Assembly (NCBI GenBank): GCA_036346375.1
Contig: CM070502.1
Coordinates: 73,920,224 to 73,984,223, forward strand
DNA length: 64,000 bases
Direction of reading: 5' to 3'
Source of the DNA: Guadua angustifolia
Lineage: Eukaryota; Streptophyta; Magnoliopsida; Poales; Poaceae
Each line of letters starts with the position of its first letter. The first letter of the stretch is position 1. The notes below the pieces were generated by a model that ran no database searches, was not told the origin of the DNA, and saw only the letters and a program-made list of their open reading frames with translations. This document shows positions 34,630 through 45,396 of the stretch, piece by piece. Made by a program: the position numbers and the translations under genes.

Positions 34630-34881
34630 CTAACAAAGAGGCTGACTTCCGGATTTGGACCCTCGTCGTCGTTTATTCCGGGCTTTGTCTTTTCGCGGAT
34701 CTAGGCCATCCTCAACCGGTGGAGTGCGTGACGGGGAGATCGAGGAAGGAGAGAACAGGGAGGAGGGGCGCCAAGGAGGAGAGAGGAGAGCGGCGGCGAT
34801 TGCGGCGGTGATGCCCGGGTGAGAAGGGACGGGAGGGGGAACGGTGCGTAGCCTCGAGGGCTCCGCGAGCCCCAAATCCAT
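34630..34881 (-). other. GC-rich first-exon-like block, unit B
   Basis: A minus-strand frame from an ATG at 34879-34881 (MDLGLAEPSRLRTVPPPVPS) ends after 83 codons. Ser/Pro/Ala-rich composition resembles a transit peptide or disordered N-terminus, and a longer in-frame extension reaches 35076. No domain is visible, and the unit A counterpart is frameshifted. This could be the 5' exon of an unrecognised gene or only a GC-rich leader. Confidence 0.3.
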
Positions 34882-35338
34882 GACGATGTACGGATCGTCA
34901 TGCGACGCGGCACGGAAAGCGGTGAAGGGAGGGGGGCGGCGGAGCGGGCGAGGAGGATGCGAGAAGCTGGCGGAGCTTCCGAGGGAGGAGGGACGGAGCG
35001 ATCGAGATGGAGCGCGAGGAACAGAGCCTGCACGCTCAAGCAACGGCAGGAGGGGGAAGCGATGACGCGTTATCAACCGTCGTTAGCGCAGCCGACGCGA
35101 AGCAACGGACAGCAACGATCCGCGCGAATGGAAACGGAGGACCCAAATGTAAATCTGAATTTTTGGAGGATATCTTTGCGAAATCGCTGACGTGGCACTT
35201 CTAAACGACCGGCAATCCTTAGCAGTATAATATATAGTATATATACGCAAAGATCTCAACATCACTTACTATTGGTAACAAAATGGACACTGGTATTTTC
35301 ATCATTTCTGTTATTTTGATAAAAGTAAGAGATAACTA

Positions 35339-35721
35339 AGGTCCTGTTTGGAAGCAATGTATTTCAAAACTATGGTTTTGGTATACTATAGTTTGCAATT
35401 GTTTTGTCGTGAATACCATGGTTTTACCAAACTCCTTTAAAACCATGGTATTTCTTGGAACTACCAACTGTTTGGATACAACATCACAAACCATAGTATT
35501 TGAGTGGGAATAGACAAGAAGCTAACCAAAATCATGAAAACTTTGGGTTGGAGTGGAGTTTCAAATACTCTAAAAATACCATAGTATCTACCAAACCATG
35601 GTTTTTAATACAGCGCTTTTGGCATGATAACCAAACACCTCATGGTATAAAATAACATGTTATTCTTAGAAACTATGACATTGCCTAGAAACTATAAAAA
35701 TACATTGCTTCCAAACAGACC
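35339..35721. mobile_element. Tourist-like MITE in duplication unit B
   Basis: The left end is AGGTCCTGTTTGGAAGCAATG and the right end is CATTGCTTCCAAACAGACC, a clean inverted repeat. CTA flanks both sides, as expected for PIF/Harbinger-derived elements (TWA target). There is no coding capacity. Confidence 0.85.
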
Positions 35722-36510
35722 CTACACTATGATCCTAGCCTCCTAGGAGCAAAAAAGAACAAAGATGCGCAAGCGACAGGATGACGATGGCAGTAATAAG
35801 CGCAGCCGTGTATCACATATCTCAACAAAAGTACTCTTGTCCTTTTTTCCAATAAAATAACCAGGGCATTTGGCATTCGGATAAGTACTACTACTAAGTG
35901 AGAGAGAAGCCAAGATTGCCAACACACGGAGTCACAGACTCGTCCCCGGTATGAAGTCGTAATAATCGGATTACTACAGTGATCTTGATTTGGCCTCTTC
36001 TTCTGCGTCGCATCACATCACGAAGGTTCTTGTACCCTCGTCCCTCGGGCAGAGGCAGAGTAAACAGCAGTTCAAGTGTACCAAAATCACAAAACAGGTA
36101 TGAAATTCTACGCATTCCAAGACCCCAAATGCAACCGCATCAAACGAACGGTGACAAAATCGTCAAGCGATGAACAAAGTTGAATTCCTTTATTGACCAA
36201 AAGTGCTCGAAGAAACAAGATAATGCTACAATCCGAAGAACAGGAGGGGCAAGATCCAGAAATTCCTAGACACCAAAGCGAAGTTTACAAAGCAGCAGTA
36301 AACATGTTAGAAGGTTGGCAGAGATACCGCAACCCTCGGACCACCTAAAACCCTCCGAAAGTAAGGAGGTATAGACTTAAAGAGAGCTCGTCGGAGTAGG
36401 AGAGGAGACTCGGACTCACACCACTATCTTCTTATTTTACTGCTAGAACGAGAGGACTAGGACTCGATGACGGCGACGACTGATGGGATCGAGGAAAGGG
36501 GCCGATGGAT

Positions 36511-37041
36511 CTAGGAGAGCTGGCCGCAGTCGGCGATGACGACGGGCTTCGCGGTGGAGCCGTTGGGGGAGCCGACCTTCTCGATGGCCTGGACGACCTC
36601 GATGCCCTCGACGACCTTGCCGAAGACGACGTGCTTGCCGTCGAGCCAAGAGCAGGGCACGGTGCAGATGAAGAACTGGGAGCCGTTGGTGTTGGGCCCG
36701 GCGTTGGCCATGGAGAGGACGCCGACGCCCGTGTGCTTTAGGTTGAAGTTCTCGTCGGCGAACTTCTCGCCGTAGATGGATTCGCCGCCAGTGCCGTTGC
36801 CGCGGGTGAAGTCGCCGCCCTGGCACATGAAATTGGGGATCACGCGGTGGAAGGCGCTGCCCTTGTAGTGCAGCGGCTTGCCGCTCCGCCCCACGCCCTT
36901 CTCCCCCGTGCACAGCGCGCGGAAGTTCTCCGCCGTGCGCGGCACGACGTTGGCGTACAGCTCCATCACGATCCGCCCCGCCGGAGCGTCGCCCACCATC
37001 ATGTCGAAGAACACCTTCGGATTCGGGTTCCCCGCCGCCAT
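36511..37041 (-). CDS. CYP: Cytosolic-type cyclophilin (peptidyl-prolyl isomerase)
   Basis: An intronless 176-aa frame starts MAAGNPNPKVFFDMMVG and ends KPVVIADCGQLS. It covers a full single-domain cyclophilin: FHRVIPNFMCQGGDFT contains the catalytic Arg and Phe/Met/Gln pocket, GSQFFICT follows, and SWLDGKHVVFG contains the Trp that binds cyclosporin A. The plant-type insertion after CTGEKG (VGRSGKPLHYKGS) marks the cytosolic plant CYP18/19 class. There is no signal peptide or extra domain. The family catalyses cis-trans isomerisation of Xaa-Pro bonds in protein folding and signalling. The frame stays open upstream to 37293, but a TATA-like TATTTAA lies at 37112-37118, between the upstream ATGs and this one, and family homology begins at MAAGN; I therefore chose 37041. 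An AATAAA for the minus strand lies near 36190. Confidence 0.95.
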   Translation of the reverse strand: MAAGNPNPKVFFDMMVGDAPAGRIVMELYANVVPRTAENFRALCTGEKGVGRSGKPLHYKGSAFHRVIPNFMCQGGDFTRGNGTGGESIYGEKFADENFNLKHTGVGVLSMANAGPNTNGSQFFICTVPCSWLDGKHVVFGKVVEGIEVVQAIEKVGSPNGSTAKPVVIADCGQLS

Positions 37042-37111
37042 CTCGCTAGCCACAACCTCTCCTCTTGTCTTTGGGATGTCGTGCCATCCCAGATGGCGAG
37101 GCCTGGTGCGG

Positions 37112-37118
37112 TTAAATA
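37112..37118 (-). promoter_or_regulatory. TATA-like box of the cyclophilin gene
   Basis: TATTTAA on the minus strand lies about 71-77 bp upstream of the chosen cyclophilin start codon, a spacing that allows a short leader. The pseudogene copy lacks this region altogether. Confidence 0.45.
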
Positions 37119-37294
37119 GACGGTTCGGTGGGAAGAAATCCATGGCGAGGGCCGCGACAGCCGTCCGATCTGGACGCGTGGCCGGATCACGGGCGGCGAG
37201 GGCTAACCAGGGAGATAAGGCGGTGGGGTCAGGACAACCGTGGTTAGACCCTGGGTTGGGTTCCAGGTAAACGCGGGGGGCACGTGAGTGCACC

Positions 37295-37560
37295 TGGTTT
37301 TGAAAATCGACAGTTTGCGTTAGAAGGTAAGGCCTCCAGTAATCAACACGAAGAAATTATCTACAATGATGAGAAAAACGGTTCGATCTCGTCGATTATG
37401 TTTATCTCACCATAGATAATTGCTTAACAGAAAAAGAATGTAAGTGTAATTTCTATCACAAATATGCTGCTGAAGCGAAAGAAACAAAAATCGAGATAGA
37501 GGTCGAAGCGGAGGAATAATCATCTGATAAAACTTAACATAAAAAACAATTGTCAAAACA
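37295..37560 (+). mobile_element. Gypsy retroelement fragment (gag N-terminus), copy 1
   Basis: This is about 80% identical by eye to 47480-47730. It begins with a degenerate primer-binding-like CAGTTTGCGTTAGAAGG and continues into a coding relic. The frame FDLVDYVYLTIDN-C, then CKCNFYHKYAAEAKETKIE, ends in a premature stop. It lies directly upstream of the cyclophilin promoter region. It is a truncated retroelement remnant. Confidence 0.65.
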
Positions 37561-38582
37561 AGTTATTGCGGTAGAGGAGTGCGAAAACAGCTTTTTATGG
37601 TTTAGGATACAACTATTTTTATAATTATGTTCAAAGAAATAAAATTTTGAAAAAAATACTAACACGAAAGCGATGGTTTCTATTATTGGCTTACGAAGTA
37701 CGTGAGCGTGGCGACCGGGGAGGTGACTCACACTTGTCAGTTTGTGTGTGTGTTGGACTTGGATCTCTGCGATGGTAACTCGGGGTTTAGCCATGGTTAG
37801 CGCGGGGTGGTTGGTTCGGGACTCGGGTTAGGGTTGATTGTCGTTTGATAGAGTGGGCGTGGTCTTCCCGGACCGGGTGGTGCAGACGCAGCGGTCGTGG
37901 CATTTTGTAAGCGGTGCATGGAGGACGTGGTTCACAGGAGGATGCGGCTGTGACGGGAAGCGCACGAGGACGGCATGTGCCGCTGCCCGCTGGCCCAATC
38001 CACGCGGCTTGCTACGGCGTGACCGTCAACCACCGGCGCATCACAGCCGTCACGGCCTGTTCGGACGGTCGCGATCCGTGCACTTGGCCGCTTGGGGATG
38101 CCCTCCTCCGTCGCTGTCAGGACATGTACAATACAACTTAATTTACATGGAGAGATGCTTGGCACAAGAAAACTCTCGATGATGTCTCCGTTGCCACGCT
38201 ACTGCCATTACCATGGCCGAAAATTGCTCGCTCTGAAGCTTGTTTCTCCATTGCTGGTGTCACCTTTGGTCGCACCCGTCTTACATCATTGGTCGTGACA
38301 TGCAAACGATGCGAGGCCACCAGCAACCGCGCGCATCCGCTTCAACACCCCGCTCCGTCGAGGTGACGGGCTCTCGGATAATCGGTGCCGCGACGCGATT
38401 CCTCTGTTGCCCCACCCCAACTTCTCTTTGGATGCGAATCCTGTTCTCATCCTGGGTCAGTTGGGAGCACAACATCGGCTAGTTCAAGCAGAATCACGGA
38501 GGGATACTAAAGGTGTGGTTTAGGGTAATATGGTTCTCTCTTTTGTGCTTTCGACATGATTGATGCTTTGCAAGCCGTGGCG
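37561..38582. other. Intergenic, no supported gene
   Basis: About 1 kb of mixed composition with only overlapping chance frames on both strands. No repeat boundary or domain is recognised. Confidence 0.5.
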
Positions 38583-39646
38583 TGTAACCAACCTATCCTC
38601 TTTAGGAGGTGGCGAGGCAGAGAAACCGCCTGACGGATACCCAGGACATGGGTACACCCAGCGGCCCAAGAGAAACACGTGGGCCGCCAGCACGCCCGAG
38701 CCTCGAACGAGAGGTCCCGCTCAGAGGCCCACGGCCTCCGACCAACTCGACCTCAAAGGGCGGTCCGACCAAGGATAATAGGTCGGGCGCCTAACAAGAT
38801 TGAGGCAACCGGGAGGCCGATCGACCGGCCAGCACAAGAAGGCACCTTGCCCGACCAAGCCAACCCCGGGAAGGAGCCCGACCAGACGCTACAGGGCGGT
38901 CATCCCCGAGGGTACGGCGATATCGACTCAGGCATACCCGACCAACGGGTCGGACAAGCCGCAAGCTTTGAACAAAGCGCCAACCGCCTTCACCTACGGG
39001 CGGACGTCGGTCGTGGATACCACCTCCACGACGGTACCTATCAAACCGACACAACGACTCACCGCGACCGAGCCAAGACAGGCGCCACGCACCTTCCCGA
39101 GGCAATTCCGAAGGTCGGCGCTCGACGCCGGCGTCGACACTCGCAGAGGGTAGGTGCGCCGCTTCGAGGAGCGGACCGAGCCGCTCTCCACGCCCATCGA
39201 CCGGACGCGGCGTGCATAACTACCCTTCGTGAGGTCAAGTCCAAAGAACTCGACACCGAGGCGAAAGGCCAGACTCCTAGGCTTGGGGAGTCCCATCCAT
39301 TTTTTCTTTTATACACTCATGTGTAGTCTCCTTGTAACCTGCCTCCCCAGGCTATATAAGGGGAGGCTTGGCCCTTCGAGACGGGAGCGACGAGCGATAA
39401 GGCGAACATCAAAGCGTAGCCACTTCAAATCACACCGATAGCCGCCAGTAACCCCAGACACGAGGCCCCGAGCCCGGCTCTGTCCACGCTTGTAACTCGG
39501 CGGGTTCACGAATCGAAAAATCCGACCACCGCATCTAAACCGAGTAGGGATATTCGGCCGAACCAAGATAGATCTTGGGCCCCTATTTCTCTCTTTGGGG
39601 TCTAACCATTCGGGGAACGGGGACGCACGGCCCCTTAAGACTTACA
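38583..39646 (+). mobile_element. LTR-like sequence, probable Gypsy solo LTR
   Basis: GC-rich sequence in the style of grass Gypsy LTRs: CCGACCAACGGGTCGGAC palindromes and a plus-strand TATA box in CCAGGCTATATAAGGGGAGG at about 39353, followed by a 'gggagcgacgagcgataag' leader. TGTAACC at 38583 and CTTACA at 39641-39646 could be the ends. I found no matching 5-bp duplication, so both boundaries are uncertain. There is no internal coding region. Confidence 0.5.
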
Positions 39647-39697
39647 AATTTACTTGCCGGCTCACCAAACGCCAACACCGCCACTCCAAATGTCATC

Positions 39698-41088
39698 TTT
39701 TTTTAAGATCAATAGAACATCCACCATATGGATATCCCGGTTCCATTACTAGAAACCAACAAAACATCAGTTTTAAACACAAAACCTCACAGCAACACAC
39801 ACTTCAAAACTCACATGTATGGACCAACACTATCAACCTTTTCAACCAAACGAAATCCTGACGTGCTGGTAGATCAAAACCGAACTCAACAGAACCTCTG
39901 GGCTTCAGACTTCCACCTGACAGAACCATAGCCTTCTCAGCATCCAAAAACATCTAGGTACTGGACCAACACACACAGCCAAAGAAATGAAAAAACAAAC
40001 ACCGGATAACGACCAACTCGCACCCCAACCCATTACATTTAGTCATCAATCAGCCGACTAACAAAAACACCACGGGCTTTCAAGATATGCAAAGAATCAT
40101 CATCTGGAGTGCCAATTTTCAACTGCTCAAAGGCAGCGGAGCTTGTAGTTTGAATTCCATCGTCCTGCAGAATTGATCCATTGTATTCATCATATTTTCC
40201 TTGTACAGTGGTCTCCAATCCCTCAGAGAAATGAGCATTCTTCTCCAAATAGATTTCACACTTATCCAGCACTGAAAACGAAAAATCATATCATTTCTGT
40301 TATTCCATAAGCACCAAAGAGCATCCGCACAAATTGAATTTAGAGCCGCATATTTCTTATTACTAAGCCAAAAACGTGCCACAGATTCATAATTGGAACC
40401 AATATTTAACTCAAAATAATCCCCAATCAAACACCAAATACTTTTGGCAACCACACACTCAAAGAAAACATGAACAACATTTTCAGACTCATCACAAAAG
40501 CTACATTCAACTCTCTTATTCAAACCTCTTTTCAGTAAATTGTCTCTAGTCATTAATTTGTTGTGAGAGATGAGCCAAAGGAAAAAATGAATTTTAGGAG
40601 GAACAACCAGTTTCCAAACAGCCGGAATAAAAACCGGTAAAACCCCTCTAAAATTTATGATAGCATAAAGAGACTTGACAGAGTAAACCCCACTACTGTT
40701 ATATTGCCAAACTAGAGCATCCTCTTCAGAAGTAAGTCTTACAGAGTGAACCACTTCCACCAACTCAAACCACTTGATCATCATGTTTTCAAAGAAAGTC
40801 CGTCTAAAAGTGCATTTAACATTAGAGCCATCCCAGATATCAGCAATCGTAAGACCTTTCTCATTAATTATCACATAAAGATCCCAAAATTGAATAGCTA
40901 AGCAGGAATTCCCAAACCATATATCCTCTCAAAATCTAACCCTAGTACCATTCCCAACATACCACTTATAACCAAATTTAGTTGCTTGGATGGCCCACAT
41001 AACCCCCTTCCAAAAAACAGAAACATGATTCATATCCGACACAAAGATATTAGGATTATCCGCGTTGTACTTGTACTTATCAAGTTAT
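39698..41088 (-). mobile_element. 5'-truncated LINE (non-LTR retrotransposon) A
   Basis: The T-run at 39698-39704 is the poly(A) tail on the minus strand. TCCAAATGTCATC is duplicated at 39685-39697 and 41089-41101 as a 13-bp target duplication. Between them are a 3' UTR and the C-terminal end of the reverse-transcriptase ORF. The element is therefore a dead-on-arrival LINE insertion, about 1.39 kb. Confidence 0.9.
40119..41060 (-). pseudogene. LINE RT C-terminus with zf-RVT domain, broken
   Basis: From about 41060 leftward the minus strand reads FWKGVMWAIQATKFGYKWYVGNG, interrupted by a TGA near 40928, then an open frame of 251 codons. That frame has the zf-RVT pattern of plant LINE proteins: KIHFFLWLISHNKL..R..L...G, C..C...E...H.FF.C, then IW. 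It is the reverse-transcriptase zinc-binding tail. The catalytic RT and endonuclease domains are missing because the copy is 5' truncated. Confidence 0.88.
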
Positions 41089-41902
41089 TCCAAATGTCAT
41101 CTTCGGGATGCAATATACTGCTACCTCAAAAAGGCCAATCATCATGGAAAAAGACCACAGAGACGACTAGTGGAACTCCTCTTTATACACAAGCGGTCGA
41201 CACAAGCTGATCAGTCAGTCAGGTTGCGTTTGGTTGTAAATGTGCATGGCAACTTGGATAGGTTCATCTCTACCAGGTTAGATGGCCTCATCTCATTCCC
41301 ATCCATCTTTTGCCCTTGAAACAATTCCTTTCCAAACGTATTCTGAACCCCAGGAAATTCTCACAACAACAAAAAATGAGGGGGAAAAATTCAACCAAGA
41401 AATGGGGTTTTTTTGAAACCAATTGAGGGGATTTTGAAATGAAGAGGATGGCAAGTTTGCTCATGGTACCGTCTGAAATTTTAGAAAATGGTACTTAATT
41501 CGTGCGTCTCTTCAACTCTGTGTATGACATGTGAGTCTATTTGAGTTACTGACAGTAGGTCAGAGTATCAAATACAAAAAAAACAAATTTTAAAGGGTGT
41601 CAAAAACTGAAATATCTCTGGTACCGCGTATCCGGCCGGAAGGAAGAGGAAGAACGGGGCGGGCTGTGTGAAGAAAGAAAAAGACGGGCCAGGATAGGTG
41701 CTATTCGTCAGTAAATGGGCCCGGCTTGTAAGGTCCGACCGACGCACAAAGCGCCCAAATAGGCCCACGGGAGAGCGGAAAGGCCGGGGAAAATCGAGGG
41801 CTGTTTGCTCAGTGCGCCGCCGCTCGCCGTCGCCTCCAGGCGCTCCAGCTCCGCCTCCGGCGCCCGCTTTCCGGGTTCCAGGGTCTCGCTGCGTCTCCGT
41901 CG

Positions 41903-44900
41903 ATGGGAGGTGGACGGAAGCGGCGGCGACGCGACGGCTCGGAGGCGCCGGCGATCCACCCGCGCAACCGCTACGCCGCGGCGGCTCCGGACTTCGCGAA
42001 GCTGGCCTCGCTCTACCCCTCCTTCGGCCCCTTCGTCTCCGTATCCCGTGGCCGCGCATCCATCGACTACACCGACTTCGCCGCCACGCGCGAGCTCACG
42101 CGCGTCCTCCTCCTCCACGACCACGGCGTCAACTGGTTGGTACAGCTTACTCATCACCCGCCTCTTCCCATGAACCCTAAGCCGTATTTGCGTCTAGTCT
42201 ATTCCCAATGCTTCTGTCGGTTGCCATCGCGGTAACTGAGTTGTTCAGCTAGCTCTGTGATGCTGTTCCACTGAAGAATCACAAAGCCACTCCTTAATTC
42301 AACTAATTGAAATATCAAGTTCATCCTGTTGAAACTCAGTCTGCAAGGACCAGTAATTTGACACACCTGTCGTTTATGAACTGTTCATGCTACTCTTAAA
42401 AGTCAGAAGTAACTTCGGAGCTAGAGAAATCGACAGTTTTGGGTAAATTTCAGTGTTGGATATCAACACATCTACGTAATGTCCTTTTTGAGACTCTGGT
42501 GAAAAGGGCCATTACAGGAGGTGTACACCGCGTATCGTTGATTGTCATGAGCAACAACATTGGAACTTCTGCATAGAGATGCCACCGACCAATTTAAAGG
42601 ATGGTGTTGAATGTAGTCATCAGATGTTATAACTAGATTTTCTTCGCTTTGGTCTTGCTGTAGTGTTGCACTTTATTTTCATTGAATGGTCTTTAAAAGC
42701 AGGTTATGCACATCATTGAGTTAATTCGTGGTGCTGTGTAAAAATTGAACTTCTTACGGGCATTTTTTCTGTTAGACATTTCAGTAAATATTCCATATTT
42801 TTTACAGTAGATTGGTTAGTATAGGAAAAAAAAACTTCTATAGGCAAAGTTCAAGTATCTTCTCTTAAAAATGTTAGCTTGCAGATTTACTGATGATAGT
42901 GAGACACTTGATTAAAGAAACCATTGAAGTTTGTGTGCCTTGTTCACTATTTGCTCCTTACATGTTCTTCGCTAACGCCTAACTGTCACGCAATACAGTT
43001 TATGATCAATATCCTGATTCAATATATGAGTATGATATTTATCATTACTACTGTCAGGTGGATTCCCGATGGACAACTTTGCCCTACTGTTCCAAACAGA
43101 TCCAATTACATCCACTGGATTGAGGATCTTCTCTTATCAAATCTCATACCACCAATATCTAGCTCAAGTGAGACAGTGAGGGGCTTTGATATAGGCACAG
43201 GTGCCAATTGCATCTACCCTCTCCTTGGAGCATCTTTACTGGGCTGGAGCTTTGTCGGATCTGGTATGCTTTTGATTCCGTGTGCTGGAAGTTTTCTGAA
43301 GCATCAACTTGGGGTCCTTTGTTACTTAGTAAAATGAGAAAGATGTATGCTCAGTTGGCCTTTTGTTTAATTTTTTTTAATCGGAACACCCTTTTGTTTG
43401 TAGATGTAACTGATGTTGCTCTTGAATGGGCTAAGAAGAATGTGGAGAGCAACTCGCATCTAACAGACCTAATTGAGATAAGAAATGCAAACGAACTGCC
43501 CTGTTCTTCCAAATTGGTAACAGTTACTGGAGAAACAATCAGGGAGAACGCTTTAGAGCCAGTGGATGAGGTAGCGAGGTCAAAACCACCTGTCCTTGTG
43601 GGTGTTGTGAAGGATAGTGAGAGCTTTGATTTCTGTATGTGCAATCCACCATTCTTTGAGAACATACAGGAAGCTGGTCTTAATCCCAAAACTTCATGCG
43701 GCGGAACTGCTGAAGAAATGGTTTGCCCGGGTGGTGAGCTGGCCTTTATAACACATATCATTGAAGACAGTGTTTCCCTTAAGGCCTCTTTCAGGTGATT
43801 CAAATCGTATCCTAGTTTGGTGACTACATGTTATTTTTATTTTTACTTTTTGTGTTATTCACGGCGTTTCTGAATTTTTATTTAGGTGGTTTACATCGAT
43901 GGTCGGCAGAAAAGCAAATCTAAAATTATTGGTCTCAAAAGTTCGTGAAGTTGGGGCATCCGTTGTGAAAACTACTGAATTCGTGCAGGGTCAAACAGCT
44001 AGATGGGGCCTTGCATGGTCATTCATTGCTCCAAGAAAAACAGTTATTAAATCCAGTATACCAGGAAAAGTTCACCATTCCTTTATGCTTCAGGTTGGCA
44101 TCATGGCCCCTTTTGTTCCTTGACCATGCATTTTATCGTTTAGTTCCATAAACTGTGCAACTATTTTTCCATTGACAAAAAGCTTCTAACTCATATTTTC
44201 TGTATGTTTGCTTTTAACCATTTCAATTGTAAGGTGAAGTACCATTCTTCAATGAGGTACTTCATCAGTTTATCTGTGAGAAACAAACGTCTTCTCTACT
44301 TATCTGTGTTAGTATATGATGATGGGGTTCCTGCATCGGAATAGTATTCATTAGCATGCTTTAGATATTCAGTTTTTTTTTTTTGGGTCTGGCTTGCACA
44401 TCATTGTTGTTTCTAACATTTCTTCGTCCTTGTTGATCCTGTAATAAGGTCGATCTGAAACTGTCAGCCAACCTGATTTAGAAATCTATCTGTCTCCTTT
44501 CTCCTCATTTCTTTTAAGAGCTAAGATATATTTATGTGTGAATTAATGTTACAACTACTGTGTTGTGCTTTCTCTAGCTTCTGTGCTTAAACTTCTGGTT
44601 TTACATAATGAAATTCAGGGCCTTCGACGTGAATACAGTGCATTCCAAGTGCTGAAGTCAGCCGAGGGCTTTTTCTGTGCTTCTAACCTACTGTGTAAAA
44701 CTGATTCTTTGTCATTTTCTATAGATGTAAGATTCTTTATTAATCTACCACCTTTGTTTTTTCTGAAATTACATCATCCATGCACCGATCTCTTTCTAAG
44801 AGTTGTATGAAATATTGTCTAGGTTACACTATCGGATGAGCAGACTCAGGCTGCAGTATTGCATGGTGACGATTTTTCTGGTTCTGTAGAAGACAACTCT

Positions 44901-45396
44901 ACAAAGCTGCATAGCACTGTTATGGGAATATCCTTCCGTATTTCGGTATGTTAAACAACGAATTGTGTATTATTCATCTGGTACCTGGTTATGTTTTTTC
45001 CTCCATACTTTTGAATTATTTCAATGCTCCTTCACAGAATTTTTCACGTAGGTGTTTGAGCAGATGCCTGGCACACTCGTAATCAGAGGTTCATTATTGA
45101 ATAAAGCACTGTCAGGTACCCTTTGCTCTTCGCGTGAAAAATGTCAATTTCTTGGTCCAGACCTGCAGACACATCTTTATATTCGTTTGCTTCTATAGGT
45201 GACATGCTTTTTTTTTGTACTTTTACTTTTAACTTTTGTGTATACAACTACAATAGCTTCTCCAGTCCAGCAGAAAGATCCCCTGATGTCTGCATATTCT
45301 GCTGTTTGTGTCCTTTACTTCTCGTATGGAAGAGTTGAATCAAATGGAATGCGCTATGATGCGTCGATGGCTAAAAGCACTAGGCATAAGATCTGA
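41903..45396 (+). CDS. FIO1: METTL16/FIONA1-type m6A RNA methyltransferase
   Basis: Eight exons (41903-42135, 43058-43263, 43404-43794, 43886-44093, 44619-44726, 44823-44945, 45052-45115, 45266-45396) join at GT..AG introns into 1464 nt, exactly 487 codons plus stop. All phases agree. The N-terminus is basic (GGGRKRRRRDG), as expected for nuclear targeting and RNA contact. NRSNYIHWIEDLL and the SAM-binding DIGTGANCIYPLLG (from residue 122) are METTL16 signatures, and NPPF at 227-230 is the catalytic motif of the N6-adenine class. Arabidopsis FIONA1, the family member in plants, methylates U6 snRNA and some mRNAs and affects flowering time and the clock. The C-terminal third is shorter and less conserved than in animal METTL16, and I do not see the vertebrate VCR domain. 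The last two exons rest on phase and splice signals more than on homology. Confidence 0.93.

Larger units (their letters stand above)
33476..37041. repeat. Tandem duplication unit B (about 3.57 kb)
   Basis: This is the second, direct copy. It continues past 37041 into unique sequence that includes the cyclophilin leader and promoter, so B (with its right flank) represents the ancestral arrangement around the gene. Boundaries were placed by matching ACTTTTGC at the left and the cyclophilin ATG at the right. Confidence 0.95.

Noticed and set aside
37042..37293. In-frame N-terminal extension of the cyclophilin by up to 84 residues
   Set aside because: Family homology starts at MAAGNPNPKVFFD, and a TATA-like box lies between the upstream ATGs and this start, so the extension is probably untranscribed promoter/leader.
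38679..39326. 215-codon plus-strand open frame
   Set aside because: Lies entirely in GC-rich LTR-like sequence with overlapping frames on both strands and has no recognisable protein family.
45199..45396. ATG at 45199 as a separate small gene
   Set aside because: Its 3' part is the last exon of FIO1 in the correct phase (acceptor at 45265), so the 5' hydrophobic part is intron.
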